This document shows positions 26,091 through 35,478 of a stretch of DNA of 64,000 nt, in pieces (within the stretch, counting starts at the first letter, position 1; each line of letters opens with the position of its first letter). The notes beneath the pieces were generated by a model. That model was given only the letters and a program-made list of their open reading frames with translations. It searched no databases and was not told the origin of the DNA. The stretch comes from Vibrio splendidus (GTDB lineage: Bacteria; Pseudomonadota; Gammaproteobacteria; Enterobacterales; Vibrionaceae): contig NZ_AP025508.1 of the NCBI RefSeq assembly GCF_024347615.1, positions 1,488,001 through 1,552,000 of the forward strand, given 5' to 3'. Made by a program: the position numbers and the translations under genes.

Positions 26091-27245
26091 ATGAATATTA
26101 AAATGATGGGTAGCTCCCTAATTATCGCTGGTACCGCTCTCGGTGCTGGTATGCTTGCGATCCCAATGGTATTAGCTCAATTCGGATTGCTTTACGGCAC
26201 ACTGCTGATGGTACTGATCTGCTTCGGTACGACTTACGCAGCATTATTACTTCTAGAAGCGACCATCAAAGCGGGTGGCGGTCTAGGACTAAACTCAATT
26301 GCCCGAAAAACCTTGGGTAAACAAGGTCAGTTACTGACTAACGGCTTGCTGTACGCGTTATTGATTTGCCTATTGATGGCTTACATTCTAGGCGCAGGTG
26401 ATTTACTGAGTAAGTTACTGTCTAACTTTGGCGTTGAACTCACCGCGACCACGAGCCAAGTCGTGTTTACGTTACTTGCTGGCGCTGTAGTCGCAAGTGG
26501 CACCGGTGTGATTGATAAACTCAACCGTGCACTGTTCTTCGTGATGCTTGCTAGCTTGTTCGCAACCATGGTGTTCTTAGCGCCGAGCATGACTCAAGAA
26601 AACTTGATGCAGGTAACCAGCCATGACCACGTTGATTTAATCAAAACCAGTGCCATCCTGTTTACGAGCTTTGGCTTTATGGTTGTGATTCCAACCTTGG
26701 TTTCTTACAACCACGAAGCGACAGACAAACAGCTGCGTAACATGGTGATCGTCGGTTCTCTGATCCCATTAGTGTGTTACTTATGTTGGTTGTTTGCGGT
26801 AGTGGGTAACTTGAGCGAAGAGCAATTCAGAAGCTTCAAGAACGTATCAGATTTGATGGCGGCGTTTGAGGCTCAGTCTCCTTGGGTGGGTAACGTTCTG
26901 TCTACCTTCACTGGCTTGGCGTTGCTGACCTCTTTCTTTGGTGTGGCGATGTCTTTATTCAACCAGAACAAGGACATGTTCAACCAAAACACCGCAGTAA
27001 CGTACTGCATTAGCTTTATCTTGCCGTTGGCGGGTTCATTGCTTGCAGCTGACAAGTTCCTACAAGTGTTGAACTACGCAGGTATCATCTTAGTGTTTTT
27101 GGCTGTGTTTGTTCCTCTGGTTATGGTTCACAAGCAGCGCTTCATGAAAGTAGCGGAAGACAGATACAGCGCTGAAGGTGGCCGACCAATGATGCTTTTC
27201 TCATTGCTATTTGGTTGCTTCTTGCTTATCTCACAAGTGATTTAG
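26091..27245 (+). CDS. tyrP: aromatic amino acid transporter, TyrP-like
   Basis: Hydroxy/aromatic amino acid permease (HAAAP) family with 11 membrane helices over the whole 384 aa. Family motifs are visible near the N-terminus (GSSLIIAGTALGAGMLAIPM) and in helix 5-6 (LFTSFGFMVVIPTLVSYNH). Homologues import tyrosine or tryptophan with protons. It resembles E. coli TyrP more than Mtr or TnaB, but substrate choice is inferred. Transcription is probably controlled through the leader at 25558-26090; the window's tyrR is 14 kb away. Confidence 0.87.
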   Translation: MNIKMMGSSLIIAGTALGAGMLAIPMVLAQFGLLYGTLLMVLICFGTTYAALLLLEATIKAGGGLGLNSIARKTLGKQGQLLTNGLLYALLICLLMAYILGAGDLLSKLLSNFGVELTATTSQVVFTLLAGAVVASGTGVIDKLNRALFFVMLASLFATMVFLAPSMTQENLMQVTSHDHVDLIKTSAILFTSFGFMVVIPTLVSYNHEATDKQLRNMVIVGSLIPLVCYLCWLFAVVGNLSEEQFRSFKNVSDLMAAFEAQSPWVGNVLSTFTGLALLTSFFGVAMSLFNQNKDMFNQNTAVTYCISFILPLAGSLLAADKFLQVLNYAGIILVFLAVFVPLVMVHKQRFMKVAEDRYSAEGGRPMMLFSLLFGCFLLISQVI

Positions 27246-27271
27246 CAAAACAATTTGGTCGGTTGAATAAT

Positions 27272-27553
27272 TAGGGCGTGTTGACCTTTCGTGGTTAAAT
27301 TTTGTTCGAGATAAAAGCGTTTTAATCGCGGCGAGGGGGAAGTAGCCTAGTCACTCTACGCAAATCCCCCTCAACAAAGAGTAAAACGCTTTTTGCGGGG
27401 GCGCCCAGCTCGAACCCTTTGGGCAGCGTTTGCTGGCCATTTCTACTACGTTATCGGCTTCTCATGTAGGCTAGCTACACATCGACGCCTCTGCCTTGTA
27501 TAAATACCCAGCAACTCGCTGCAAAAATCAGCTCGAAAGATCAACACGCCCTA
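27272..27553. mobile_element. 278-bp MITE with terminal inverted repeats and TA target duplication
   Basis: Left end GGGCGTGTTGACCTTTCG (27274-27291) and right end CGAAAGATCAACACGCCC (27534-27551) are inverted repeats matching at 17 of 18 positions. TA flanks both sides (27272-27273, 27552-27553), the target duplication of Tc1/mariner-IS630 elements. Inside, AAAGCGTTTTA (27314-27324) pairs with TAAAACGCTTT (27382-27392), GAGGGGGA (27333-27340) with TCCCCCTC (27365-27372), and TGTAG (27475-27479) with CTACA (27485-27489). There is no ORF, so it is non-autonomous. It sits between convergent genes, causing no damage. Confidence 0.85.
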
Positions 27554-27589
27554 GTCACCAAGTTTCAGCTACAAAAGCTTCAGATACAA

Positions 27590-27617
27590 AAAAAGGAACG
27601 CATTGGCGTTCCTTTTT
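27590..27617. terminator. bidirectional terminator between tyrP-like gene and sdaA
   Basis: AAAAAGGAACGC (27590-27601), loop ATTG, GCGTTCCTTTTT (27606-27617). Separates the transporter plus MITE from sdaA. Confidence 0.9.
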
Positions 27618-27728
27618 ATTATCTGCTCATTAAAAGCAGACTGAGTTAAGTGTTGGCTTGTTAACTGATGCTGGCCAATAAATTAATACGGACTAGCAAG
27701 CCAATGTTAACTAACAAACGAATGTTAA

Positions 27729-29090
27729 TTAACAAACCACCTTAACTGCCAAACCACCTTGAGATGTCTCACGGTATTTAGCGTTCATGTCTTTGCCTGT
27801 TTCTAGCATAGTTTCGATAACTTTATCTAGAGATACAGTAGGAGCAGAAGAGCGACGAAGTGCCATACGAGTTGAGTTGATTGCTTTAACTGCAGCAATA
27901 CCGTTGCGCTCGATACATGGTACTTGTACTTGGCCAGCAACTGGGTCACACGTTAGACCTAGGTTGTGCTCCATGCCGATTTCTGCAGCCATACATACTT
28001 GCTCAGGGCTACCACCCATAAGCTCAGCAAGACCAGCAGCAGCCATAGAACATGCCACACCAACCTCACCCTGACAGCCTACTTCAGCGCCAGAGATAGA
28101 AGCGTTACGCTTGTAAAGACCACCGATCGCGCCAGAAGCTGCGAAGTAACGGATGTAGTCTTTCTCTGTCACTGTTTGGATGAACTTATCGTAGTAAGCC
28201 AATACAGCAGGGATGATGCCACACGCGCCGTTAGTTGGTGCAGTAACAACACGGCCACCGGCAGCATTTTCTTCGTTTACTGCGAATGCAAACATGTTCA
28301 CCCAATCAACAACCGTCATTGGATCATTGGTTGTTTTTTCTGAAGTAATCAGAAGTTGGCGAAGTGAAGCTGCACGGCGAGGTACACGCAATGGACCCGG
28401 CAAGATACCTTCAGTATTCATACCGCGATCCATACACTCACGCATCGTTTTCCAGATGTTTGCGAAGTAAGTACGAGACTCTTCGTCTGAGTGGAAAGCC
28501 GCTTGGTTTTTCATAACCAGTGTACTGATAGAAAGACCACTTTCTTTACACTGATTAACCAGCTCTTCAGCTGTTGTGAATTCGTAAGGTGCTTTAATCG
28601 GGTTTTCTTCTTCTTTGCCGAAGCTCTCTTCGTCAACGATGAAACCGCCACCAATTGAGTAGTACGTTTTTGAGTATGCGACTTCGTCATCAACCCAAGC
28701 ATGAATGCTCATGCCGTTCTCGTGTAGAGAAAGGTTGGTTTTATGGAAATTCATTCCGCCATCTTTAGGGAACGAAACAGTATGACAGTGCATACCAACA
28801 GGTAGACGTTCAGTTTCTTCTACGCGAGCAATGAAGCCTGCGATAGAGTCGATATCTACTTTCTCAGGAGTATTGCCAGCAAGACCCATGATGATAGCGA
28901 TATCTGTGTGGTGACCTTTCCCTGTCAGTGATAGTGATCCATATACGTCCACGGTGATTTTAGTGATGTCGCGCAATTTTCCCATTGAACGTAGGTCATC
29001 AATAAACTCTTTACCCGCTTTCATTGGTCCAACTGTGTGTGAGCTCGATGGACCAACACCGATTTTATAGATATCAAATACACTAATCAT
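27729..29090 (-). CDS. sdaA: L-serine ammonia-lyase (iron-sulfur)
   Basis: Converts serine to pyruvate and ammonia with a [4Fe-4S] cluster; single-chain type with an N-terminal beta domain (IGVGPSSSHTVGPM) and a C-terminal catalytic domain. Cluster cysteine regions are visible in GACGIIPAVL, GCQGEVGVACSM and CDPVAGQVQVPC. 453 aa. ATG at 29090 is chosen because GAGG lies 9 nt before it; an upstream extension to 29120 runs through a terminator hairpin. Lies downstream of sdaC in the same direction, separated by a terminator-like structure. Confidence 0.96.
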   Translation of the reverse strand: MISVFDIYKIGVGPSSSHTVGPMKAGKEFIDDLRSMGKLRDITKITVDVYGSLSLTGKGHHTDIAIIMGLAGNTPEKVDIDSIAGFIARVEETERLPVGMHCHTVSFPKDGGMNFHKTNLSLHENGMSIHAWVDDEVAYSKTYYSIGGGFIVDEESFGKEEENPIKAPYEFTTAEELVNQCKESGLSISTLVMKNQAAFHSDEESRTYFANIWKTMRECMDRGMNTEGILPGPLRVPRRAASLRQLLITSEKTTNDPMTVVDWVNMFAFAVNEENAAGGRVVTAPTNGACGIIPAVLAYYDKFIQTVTEKDYIRYFAASGAIGGLYKRNASISGAEVGCQGEVGVACSMAAAGLAELMGGSPEQVCMAAEIGMEHNLGLTCDPVAGQVQVPCIERNGIAAVKAINSTRMALRRSSAPTVSLDKVIETMLETGKDMNAKYRETSQGGLAVKVVC

Positions 29091-29101
29091 AGCGATTACC
29101 T

Positions 29102-29137
29102 CAAAAAGAGAGCCTCCCAAGGGGAGTAGGGAGGCTC
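29102..29137 (-). terminator. terminator-like hairpin between sdaC and sdaA
   Basis: On the minus strand GAGCCTCCC (29137-29129) pairs with GGGAGGCTC (29118-29110), 10-nt loop, then TCTTTTTGA. The T-run ends about 12 nt before the sdaA ATG and overlaps its ribosome-binding region, so it could attenuate sdaA. Confidence 0.75.
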
Positions 29138-29210
29138 ATTTATTATCATTATATTTTTTGTCTAATCTCGCGATATAAGATGGATGTCATCTTATAAAAA
29201 GGACTTGAGA

Positions 29211-30464
29211 TTAAAGAGCGCCGTAGATTACAGAACTAATAGCCGCTAGACCACATAAAGCTGTAAAGATTTGCACAGGTGCTGATGTTTTGTACTTAGC
29301 CATTGCTGGTACTTTCTGCATCGCGAATACAGGCATTAGGAACAGGATAGCTGCAATCATTGGAGCACCCATTGTTTCAATCATACCTAGGATGCTTGGG
29401 TTAACTACCGCAACAATCCAAGTTGTAACAACGATGAACGCTAGAGATGCTTTCTCAATCGTGCTGATTGAAGAACCAGAGCGAGACTTGATTAGACCAA
29501 CAAGACCTTCATGAGCACCTAGGAAGTGACCGAAGTAGCTAGAAGTAATCGCTGCGAACGCTACTAGAGGACCCATGTAAGAGATAAGTGGAGACTCGTG
29601 AACGTTAGCTAGGTAAGAAAGTACCGAGATGTTTTGCGCTTGCGCTGTAGCTAGTTGCTCTGGAGATAGAGAAAGCACTACAGAGAATACGAAGAACATT
29701 ACAAAACCCATCAGCATCATTGCTGCGCCGCCAGTGATCGCGTCAGTTTTCTTAACTGCGTCTTCACCGTATACACGACGTTGCTCTTTAGAGAACTGTG
29801 AAATGATTGGGCTGTGGTTGAAAGAGAACACGATGATTGGAATCGCAAGCCAGATAATAGAAGGCATTGAAGACCATTCTGGGCTTGTTTCCATCATTGA
29901 AGTGTTCCATTCAGGAACTAGGTAGAAAGACAGCGCTAGTAGGACGAATACTAGTGGGTAAACCATTGCTGACGTTGCTTTAAGCATCAGTTCTTTACCG
30001 AATACAACACCTGCTGTCATAGCAAGGATCAGTGCACCAGAAAGAAGAGGACGTGGAATAGATTCCATACCCATTTGGTTTACTAGGAAAGAATCAACCG
30101 TGTTTGTGATACCAACACCGTAGATAAGAACGATTGGGTAGATAGCGAAGAAGTAAGCAAAAGTAATAATGTTTGCGCCAGTCTTACCGAAGTGCTCTTC
30201 AACTGTGTCTGTAATATCAGCTTCAGGGTTTTTAGCAGACAGTACGAAACGAGCTAGAGATTTGTGTGCGAACCAAGTCATTGGTGCCGCGATTAGAGCT
30301 AGGATAACTAATGGCCAAAAACCACCCGCACCAGCTTTGATTGGAAGGAATAGTACGCCAGCACCAACTGCTGTACCGAATAGTGATAAACACCAGGTAA
30401 AATCTTTATAGTTAAACTTGCTTGAATCTTTAACGGCATTTGCCGAAGAAGTTGTTGTGTTCAT
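29211..30464 (-). CDS. sdaC: serine/proton symporter SdaC
   Basis: HAAAP-family transporter with 11 helices, 417 aa, taking up serine for SdaA. Family signature WCLSLFGTAVGAGVLFLPI near the N-terminus and FSFNHSPIISQFS in the middle. Upstream of sdaA on the same strand, as in other vibrios. An AT-rich nested hairpin (29163-29213, with TATAAGATG/CATCTTATA at 29174-29196) overlaps its last codons. A PurR-like site lies 222 bp upstream. Confidence 0.94.
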   Translation of the reverse strand: MNTTTSSANAVKDSSKFNYKDFTWCLSLFGTAVGAGVLFLPIKAGAGGFWPLVILALIAAPMTWFAHKSLARFVLSAKNPEADITDTVEEHFGKTGANIITFAYFFAIYPIVLIYGVGITNTVDSFLVNQMGMESIPRPLLSGALILAMTAGVVFGKELMLKATSAMVYPLVFVLLALSFYLVPEWNTSMMETSPEWSSMPSIIWLAIPIIVFSFNHSPIISQFSKEQRRVYGEDAVKKTDAITGGAAMMLMGFVMFFVFSVVLSLSPEQLATAQAQNISVLSYLANVHESPLISYMGPLVAFAAITSSYFGHFLGAHEGLVGLIKSRSGSSISTIEKASLAFIVVTTWIVAVVNPSILGMIETMGAPMIAAILFLMPVFAMQKVPAMAKYKTSAPVQIFTALCGLAAISSVIYGAL

Positions 30465-30773
30465 GTTAAATTACTCATTTTTTGGGAACAGGAAATAAGT
30501 TGGGGCTAATTCTGCAGAATTTTCTTCTGTAAAAAATAGATCTAAATCATGTAATGAAACGGCGTGTCACATGATATGCGAAAAACGGATTTTTGATCAC
30601 GAAATTGGCGTGCTACAGGTGATTTATGTTCATGCTAGACATTAGTTTTTATTATGCGAATGGCGGGGGTGGTCAGATTTATACCAGGAAAACGTTTGCG
30701 TAAAATTGCATTAATAAATCTGTTCTATAGAAAGGTTGGATTTTGTTAACAGAGATTAAACAAAACGTAGTTG
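30465..30773. promoter_or_regulatory. control region of sdaC with a PurR-like site
   Basis: AGGAAAACGTTTGCGT at 30686-30701 matches the PurR box ACGCAAACGTTTGCGT at 14 of 16 positions. The right half is perfect. No other clear element; a half CRP-like TGATCACGA lies near 30594. PurR control of serine/one-carbon genes would be sensible but is untested here. Confidence 0.5.
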
Positions 30774-31373
30774 CTATGTAATTTGTTGCACTACATGTCG
30801 CTGCAGAGATTGGATGATTTGTGCTGTAACGCCCCAAATTAGGTGCTCTTCGAAGGGCATCGCAAAAACACGATGCTTGATTTGTTTAACGTTAACAGTG
30901 TGGCTGTGTAACTTGGCTTGGTCTAAAACATAGGTGGCAGGCACCTCAAAAATCGAGGCCACTTCGTTCTCATCGATGATGGCTTCATAGTCAGGATCGA
31001 CCATTGCAACAATCGGTGTCACAGAAAATTTACTAATAGTACTCAATGCAGGTAATTGGCCAACAATTTTAACTTGATCCGATCGAATTCCCACCTCTTC
31101 GTGGAGTTCTCTAAGTGCAGTAAATTGCATAGAAGGGTCGGAACGTTCGTGTTTTCCTCCAGGAAAGCTGACTTGGCCTGGATGATGCTTTAAATGAGCG
31201 GCTCTTTTAGTAAAAATGACATGTAAACCATCTTCTCGTTCCACTAAACCGACCACCACTGCCGCTTTGCGCAATTGATCGCCACTGATATGCGAAACAC
31301 GCTCTACAGATTCGGGATGATAGCCAACCGTAGGGTTAAGCTGGAATTGTTGAAGGAAGTTTTCTTTATTCAT
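30774..31373 (-). CDS. nudL: Nudix hydrolase, CoA pyrophosphatase
   Basis: The Nudix box begins at G73 (GGKHERSDP... REL HEEVGI) and the family-specific stretch LKHHPGQVSFPGG precedes it, which marks the CoA diphosphatase subgroup (UPF0035). Cleaves CoA to 4'-phosphopantetheine and ADP in that family; function here is inferred. 199 aa, typical. Upstream of sdaC in the direction of transcription. No clear ribosome site seen. Confidence 0.92.
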   Translation of the reverse strand: MNKENFLQQFQLNPTVGYHPESVERVSHISGDQLRKAAVVVGLVEREDGLHVIFTKRAAHLKHHPGQVSFPGGKHERSDPSMQFTALRELHEEVGIRSDQVKIVGQLPALSTISKFSVTPIVAMVDPDYEAIIDENEVASIFEVPATYVLDQAKLHSHTVNVKQIKHRVFAMPFEEHLIWGVTAQIIQSLQRHVVQQIT

Positions 31374-31679
31374 ATCAAGCCAATATATTGATTATTATGA
31401 TTTTAAGTATAGGCATAACCGTGGGCTGATTACCAATTTTGAGTTTGTCTTCATTTACTTACCCTTAGTTCAGTCATTAACTAAGCATAATAAAGGGGAG
31501 TGGGCAGTTACTTATCCCCTTAAAACGAGGGGTTTTGCTATATTCAATATTTGTACATTTCCGAGTAAGCGTTACCCATGTCATAAAATTAGGTGATGAA
31601 ACGTAGTTTTTTTGTTTAAGAATTTGATAACAATAACTTAGTAGACCATTCTAAAAAGAAATAGAAGAAAAGGTATGAG
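31374..31679. other. divergent control region of nudL and H-NOX
   Basis: A short hairpin CCCCT (31516-31520)/AGGGG (31528-31532) followed by TTTT may be a weak terminator. The remainder is AT-rich and presumably holds both promoters; no NO-regulator site recognised. Confidence 0.45.
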
Positions 31680-32222
31680 ATGAAAGGAATCATATTCACC
31701 GAATTTTTAGAGCTTGTTGAAGACAAGTTTGGGCTAGAGCTTTTGGAAGAAGTTTTAGAGATGTCAGAAGACGAAGGGATCTACACGTCGGTCGGAAGCT
31801 ATGACCACAAAGACCTTGTCAGGTTGATTATCAACTTGAGTAAGAAAACCGATATTGATGCCGCCAGTTTACAGCGTGTTTTTGGGCAGTCGGTCTTTAA
31901 GAACTTATTGGCCTCATTGCCTAATAAAGCAAGCCTTGCTCATAGCACGACCACCTTTCAATTTATCCAACACGTAGAGCGCTATATTCACGTTGAAGTG
32001 AAGAAGCTCTATCCGGATGCGGAGCCGCCGGAATTCAGCTTTATTACCACGACTGAAGCACAGCTTGTTTTTGACTATAAAAGCGCAAGGTGCATGTCTC
32101 ACGTTTGCTTAGGGCTTATTGAAGGGTGTGCTGAATACCACGGTGAATCTATCGCGGTTGAAATGACGCCGCAAAATGATGACCAAAGCGTGGTTAGGTT
32201 TAATCTCAAAGTAGAAAAGTGA
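31680..32222 (+). CDS. hnoX: H-NOX haem nitric-oxide sensor
   Basis: 180-aa bacterial H-NOX domain. The proximal haem ligand is H104 in RYIHVEVKKLYPDAEPPEF, and the YxSxR haem-propionate motif is Y133-S135-R137 in DYKSARCM. Cysteines C138, C143 and C150 are near the C-terminal zinc site of other H-NOX proteins. Binds NO and changes the activity of the partner kinase encoded 1 bp downstream. In V. harveyi and relatives this pair feeds NO signals into quorum sensing or biofilm control. AAGG lies 7 nt before the ATG. Confidence 0.94.
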   Translation: MKGIIFTEFLELVEDKFGLELLEEVLEMSEDEGIYTSVGSYDHKDLVRLIINLSKKTDIDAASLQRVFGQSVFKNLLASLPNKASLAHSTTTFQFIQHVERYIHVEVKKLYPDAEPPEFSFITTTEAQLVFDYKSARCMSHVCLGLIEGCAEYHGESIAVEMTPQNDDQSVVRFNLKVEK

Positions 32223-32223
32223 T

Positions 32224-33951
32224 ATGGATCCGGCATCTGCCATAGAGAAGAAACTTAAGCGTCAAATCGCGGCAAGGAAAGCGGCTGAAGCGTTGTTGGA
32301 ACAAAAGAGCCTCGAACTGTTTGAAGCTAACCAACAGCTTGAACTTGCTCTGCGTCAGTTAGAAAAGCGCTCTAACGCGAATATACGCCGTATTGAATTC
32401 CAAGAACAAATCGACAACCTGTTGATTGATTTCGGGCGCGCGTTCCTTAGAAATGATCTCGATGACGTCATGTTGTCACAATTGACGATGAATGTGACCA
32501 ACAGTTACTTGATCGAAGCCAGTCGTTTGATTTTGCCTCCCAAGCTGATCCCGCAGTTACACACCTACGACTATGGTGACGAAGCCGTCGAGGTGATAGA
32601 GCAATACATTCAAGAACCTCATTGGCAAGACAACCTGCTAACGGTGCCATTAGAGGTCGAAAAGGTCATAGTCGGCGCGTTAATCGTGAAGGTCAGATTG
32701 TTAGACCAGGACTACGAATTCATTCAAAGCCAACTGTTGTTAGTGACCGATCTTATCTGCAGTGCATTAACTCATCAGCTTGCTATCAATCGAAATGTTG
32801 AGTCACGTAAACGAGCGGAAGAGTCCGAGAGGGCAACGCGCGACTTTGTGGCCATGATTAACCATGAGCTAAGAACTCCGCTCAACGGTTTGCTAGGTAG
32901 TGCAGAATTGATCAGCGATACCGAACTCAGCAGTTCTCAGCGTGAAATAGTGAATAACCTGAGCCAATCTGGAGAGTTTCTTAGAACCATCATTAATGAC
33001 TTGCTTGATTTCAGTAAAATCAATGCAGGGATGTTGGATCTTATTCCTAAGAAATTTGCGTTGCATGATTTGAGAAATACGATTGAAAGTATCTTCGTCA
33101 ATCGCGCGATTGAGAAGCAGATCGAATTTAATATCAGTGTCGCATCTAACGTACCTTCTCATTTCCAAGGCGATTTAGAACGTATCACGCAACTGTTTGT
33201 AAACTTAATCGGTAATGCGATCAAATTTACAGAAGAGGGGCACGTCAATGTCGATATTGAGTGGGACAAAAACCAGTTTGTTTTCTCAGTGGAAGATACT
33301 GGGGTAGGCATTGCTGAATCTGCACATAAGACGCTGTTTGAACCTTTCACACAAGCTGATAACTCAAGTAGCCGAAATTATGAGGGCACTGGGCTTGGCT
33401 TAGCGATTTGTCGCAAGTTGGTGGCTTTGATGAATGGCGTGATTGGGGTGACCAGTGTTGTTGGCTCAGGTACTACGTTTACCATCTCGATCCCTCTTCA
33501 GGTTGTCGATGTACCAGCAGAGAGTGATAGTGTCGCCAGAGGCTTTGAATATGAAGTCGAATTGTCACTGCTTAAAGTGCTGGTGGTTGATGATATTAAG
33601 ATGAACCAGATCATCATCCAACAAATGTTACGTAAATATAAGATTGAACCTGCTACCGCGAGCAATGGTGTAGAAGCTTTTGAGCTTGCTTCAGATAATG
33701 AATACGACATTGTTTTCATGGATTGCAGAATGCCCGTCATGGACGGATTTGAAGCGACAGAGAAACTTAGAGATAAGGGTTACGTTAGATCTATTGTGGC
33801 ACTCACCGCCGGAACGACGCTGGAAGAGCGAGAACGTTGTATTCAGTGCGGAATGGATGACATTCTTAGTAAGCCTTACACAGCCAACGATCTTAAAGAA
33901 ATGCTCAAGAAGTGGGGTGTCTCTGCAGTGAAGGTCGTTCAAACAGATTAA
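32224..33951 (+). CDS. hqsK: H-NOX-associated hybrid histidine kinase
   Basis: Coiled-coil N-terminus (5-60), GAF-like sensor region (about 60-190), histidine kinase core with H214 in MINHELRTPLNG, N-box NLIGNAIKF, G1 DTGVGIAE and G2 GTGLGLAIC, and a receiver domain with phospho-acceptor D500 in FMDCRMPVMDGF. No membrane segment. The receiver makes it like V. harveyi HqsK, which passes phosphate to LuxU, more than the simple HnoK kinase. Coupled to H-NOX by a one-base gap. Confidence 0.9.
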   Translation: MDPASAIEKKLKRQIAARKAAEALLEQKSLELFEANQQLELALRQLEKRSNANIRRIEFQEQIDNLLIDFGRAFLRNDLDDVMLSQLTMNVTNSYLIEASRLILPPKLIPQLHTYDYGDEAVEVIEQYIQEPHWQDNLLTVPLEVEKVIVGALIVKVRLLDQDYEFIQSQLLLVTDLICSALTHQLAINRNVESRKRAEESERATRDFVAMINHELRTPLNGLLGSAELISDTELSSSQREIVNNLSQSGEFLRTIINDLLDFSKINAGMLDLIPKKFALHDLRNTIESIFVNRAIEKQIEFNISVASNVPSHFQGDLERITQLFVNLIGNAIKFTEEGHVNVDIEWDKNQFVFSVEDTGVGIAESAHKTLFEPFTQADNSSSRNYEGTGLGLAICRKLVALMNGVIGVTSVVGSGTTFTISIPLQVVDVPAESDSVARGFEYEVELSLLKVLVVDDIKMNQIIIQQMLRKYKIEPATASNGVEAFELASDNEYDIVFMDCRMPVMDGFEATEKLRDKGYVRSIVALTAGTTLEERERCIQCGMDDILSKPYTANDLKEMLKKWGVSAVKVVQTD

Positions 33952-33988
33952 TAAAGCGTTGTGAGTCATGTGTTCTAGCTCAGAGACT

Positions 33989-34026
33989 AAAAAACCGAAG
34001 TGATCTTACGATCCTTCGGTTTTTTT
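33989..34026. terminator. bidirectional terminator after the H-NOX/kinase unit
   Basis: AAAAAACCGAAG (33989-34000) pairs with CTTCGGTTTTTT (34014-34025), with an inner GATC/GATC pair extending the stem. Shared with converging pabB. Confidence 0.9.
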
Positions 34027-34098
34027 ATTTCGGCTTCTTCTTATATAGAGCTTTCGCTGGCCGTTAAGCCGCGAAACTGTCAGTTAATGACGTTATGC

Positions 34099-35478
34099 TT
34101 AACATTCCTCAAGTACAGGTAGAATACGACTTAGTTTATCCAACGTCTCTTGGTACTCAGAAGCACAATCACTATCGAATACCACACCACCGCCAGCCCA
34201 TGCATAAAGCGTATTGTTCTCTGCCACTAACGTACGAATAGTAATGCTGGTGTCCATTCTGCCATTTCGGCTGATGTAGCCAATACTGCCGCAGTACGCT
34301 GAACGTCGATGGGGTTCTAACTCTTCAATGATCTGCATTGCACGAACTTTCGGAGCGCCCGTAATCGAGCCACCAGGGAAACAGGCTCTCAGAAGGTCAG
34401 TTGCAGAGTATTGGTCATCAAGGTCCGCTCGTATCGTGCTCACTAAGTGGTGCACAGCAGGGAAGCTTTCAATATCGAAGAGCTTTGGTACATGAACCGA
34501 TCCTGGCTTTGCGACTCGGCCAATATCATTACGAAGCAGGTCGACGATCATCAAGTTTTCTGCCTGATCTTTATCGGCGTTGACTAGGTCTTGTGCGTTG
34601 GCATCATCAATCATAGGGTTTTCAGAACGAGGGCGTGTGCCTTTGATCGGTTTTGTTTCAATGGTGCCACTATTAAGTTCTAAGAATCGCTCAGGCGAAA
34701 CACTGATGATTGCGCAGTCGGTCAAACGGATGAAGCCAGAAAAGGGCGCCGAGTTGTATTGTTCCAATTTGTCATAGGCTAGCCATTCACTGCCTTGGTA
34801 TTGGGCATTGAAACGCTGAGCCAAGTTAATCTGATAGCAATCGCCGGATAACAGGTACTCTTGAACACTATCGAATTTCGTTGCGTAGTTCTGGGCGCTC
34901 ATGTTGGATTGCCAAGGTGTGGTTAATCCAAAGGGCGCATGTGTTCGGTTTGACCGAGCCACTTGCTGCATCAGCCAATCATGATGTTCATCGATATTGC
35001 TGCCGACAATACACGCCGTTTTTAATTGATGGTCAACGATCACAGCCCACTCATACAAACCAACCGCCATGTCTGGTGCTTCAATGTCTCGCTTTGCGAG
35101 TGAAGGAAGTGTTTCAACTCTGCGCCCCAAATCATAACTAAAGTAGCCCAATGCACCGCCAACGAATGGCAACTCAGCGTGCTCTTTCGTTACAGGCAAT
35201 AACTGTTGCTGATATTGGTCGAGTAGTTCGAAAGGATCGGAGTCTGAAACCTCGCACGTATCATTAACATTAACGGTCGTTTTTGCACCGACTGTCTCAA
35301 AGGTGGCGATGGGTTGAGCAACTAAAATATCGTATCGACTATCAACGTGGCTTTCTGAAGCAGAGCGTAATAGCATTGCCCACGGTAGGTTTTCAATATG
35401 GGAAAACAGCTGTTTAGCTAAAGTTGATTGATATTCAAGCGGCTTGATTTGGATAGAGCGAAATTCGTTGTTATTCAT
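34099..35478 (-). CDS. pabB: aminodeoxychorismate synthase component I
   Basis: Forms 4-amino-4-deoxychorismate for folate. Chorismate-binding signature in the C-terminal half: SVSPERFLELNSGTIETKPIKGTRPR, DLLRNDIGRVAKPGSV, RACFPGGSITGAPKVRAMQII and SYCGSIGY-like AYCGSIGYIS. The KPIKGT motif (Lys and Thr) fits PabB rather than TrpE. 459 aa from ATG 35478; an upstream TTG at 35496 adds six residues. No clear ribosome site at either. Confidence 0.93.
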   Translation of the reverse strand: MNNNEFRSIQIKPLEYQSTLAKQLFSHIENLPWAMLLRSASESHVDSRYDILVAQPIATFETVGAKTTVNVNDTCEVSDSDPFELLDQYQQQLLPVTKEHAELPFVGGALGYFSYDLGRRVETLPSLAKRDIEAPDMAVGLYEWAVIVDHQLKTACIVGSNIDEHHDWLMQQVARSNRTHAPFGLTTPWQSNMSAQNYATKFDSVQEYLLSGDCYQINLAQRFNAQYQGSEWLAYDKLEQYNSAPFSGFIRLTDCAIISVSPERFLELNSGTIETKPIKGTRPRSENPMIDDANAQDLVNADKDQAENLMIVDLLRNDIGRVAKPGSVHVPKLFDIESFPAVHHLVSTIRADLDDQYSATDLLRACFPGGSITGAPKVRAMQIIEELEPHRRSAYCGSIGYISRNGRMDTSITIRTLVAENNTLYAWAGGGVVFDSDCASEYQETLDKLSRILPVLEEC

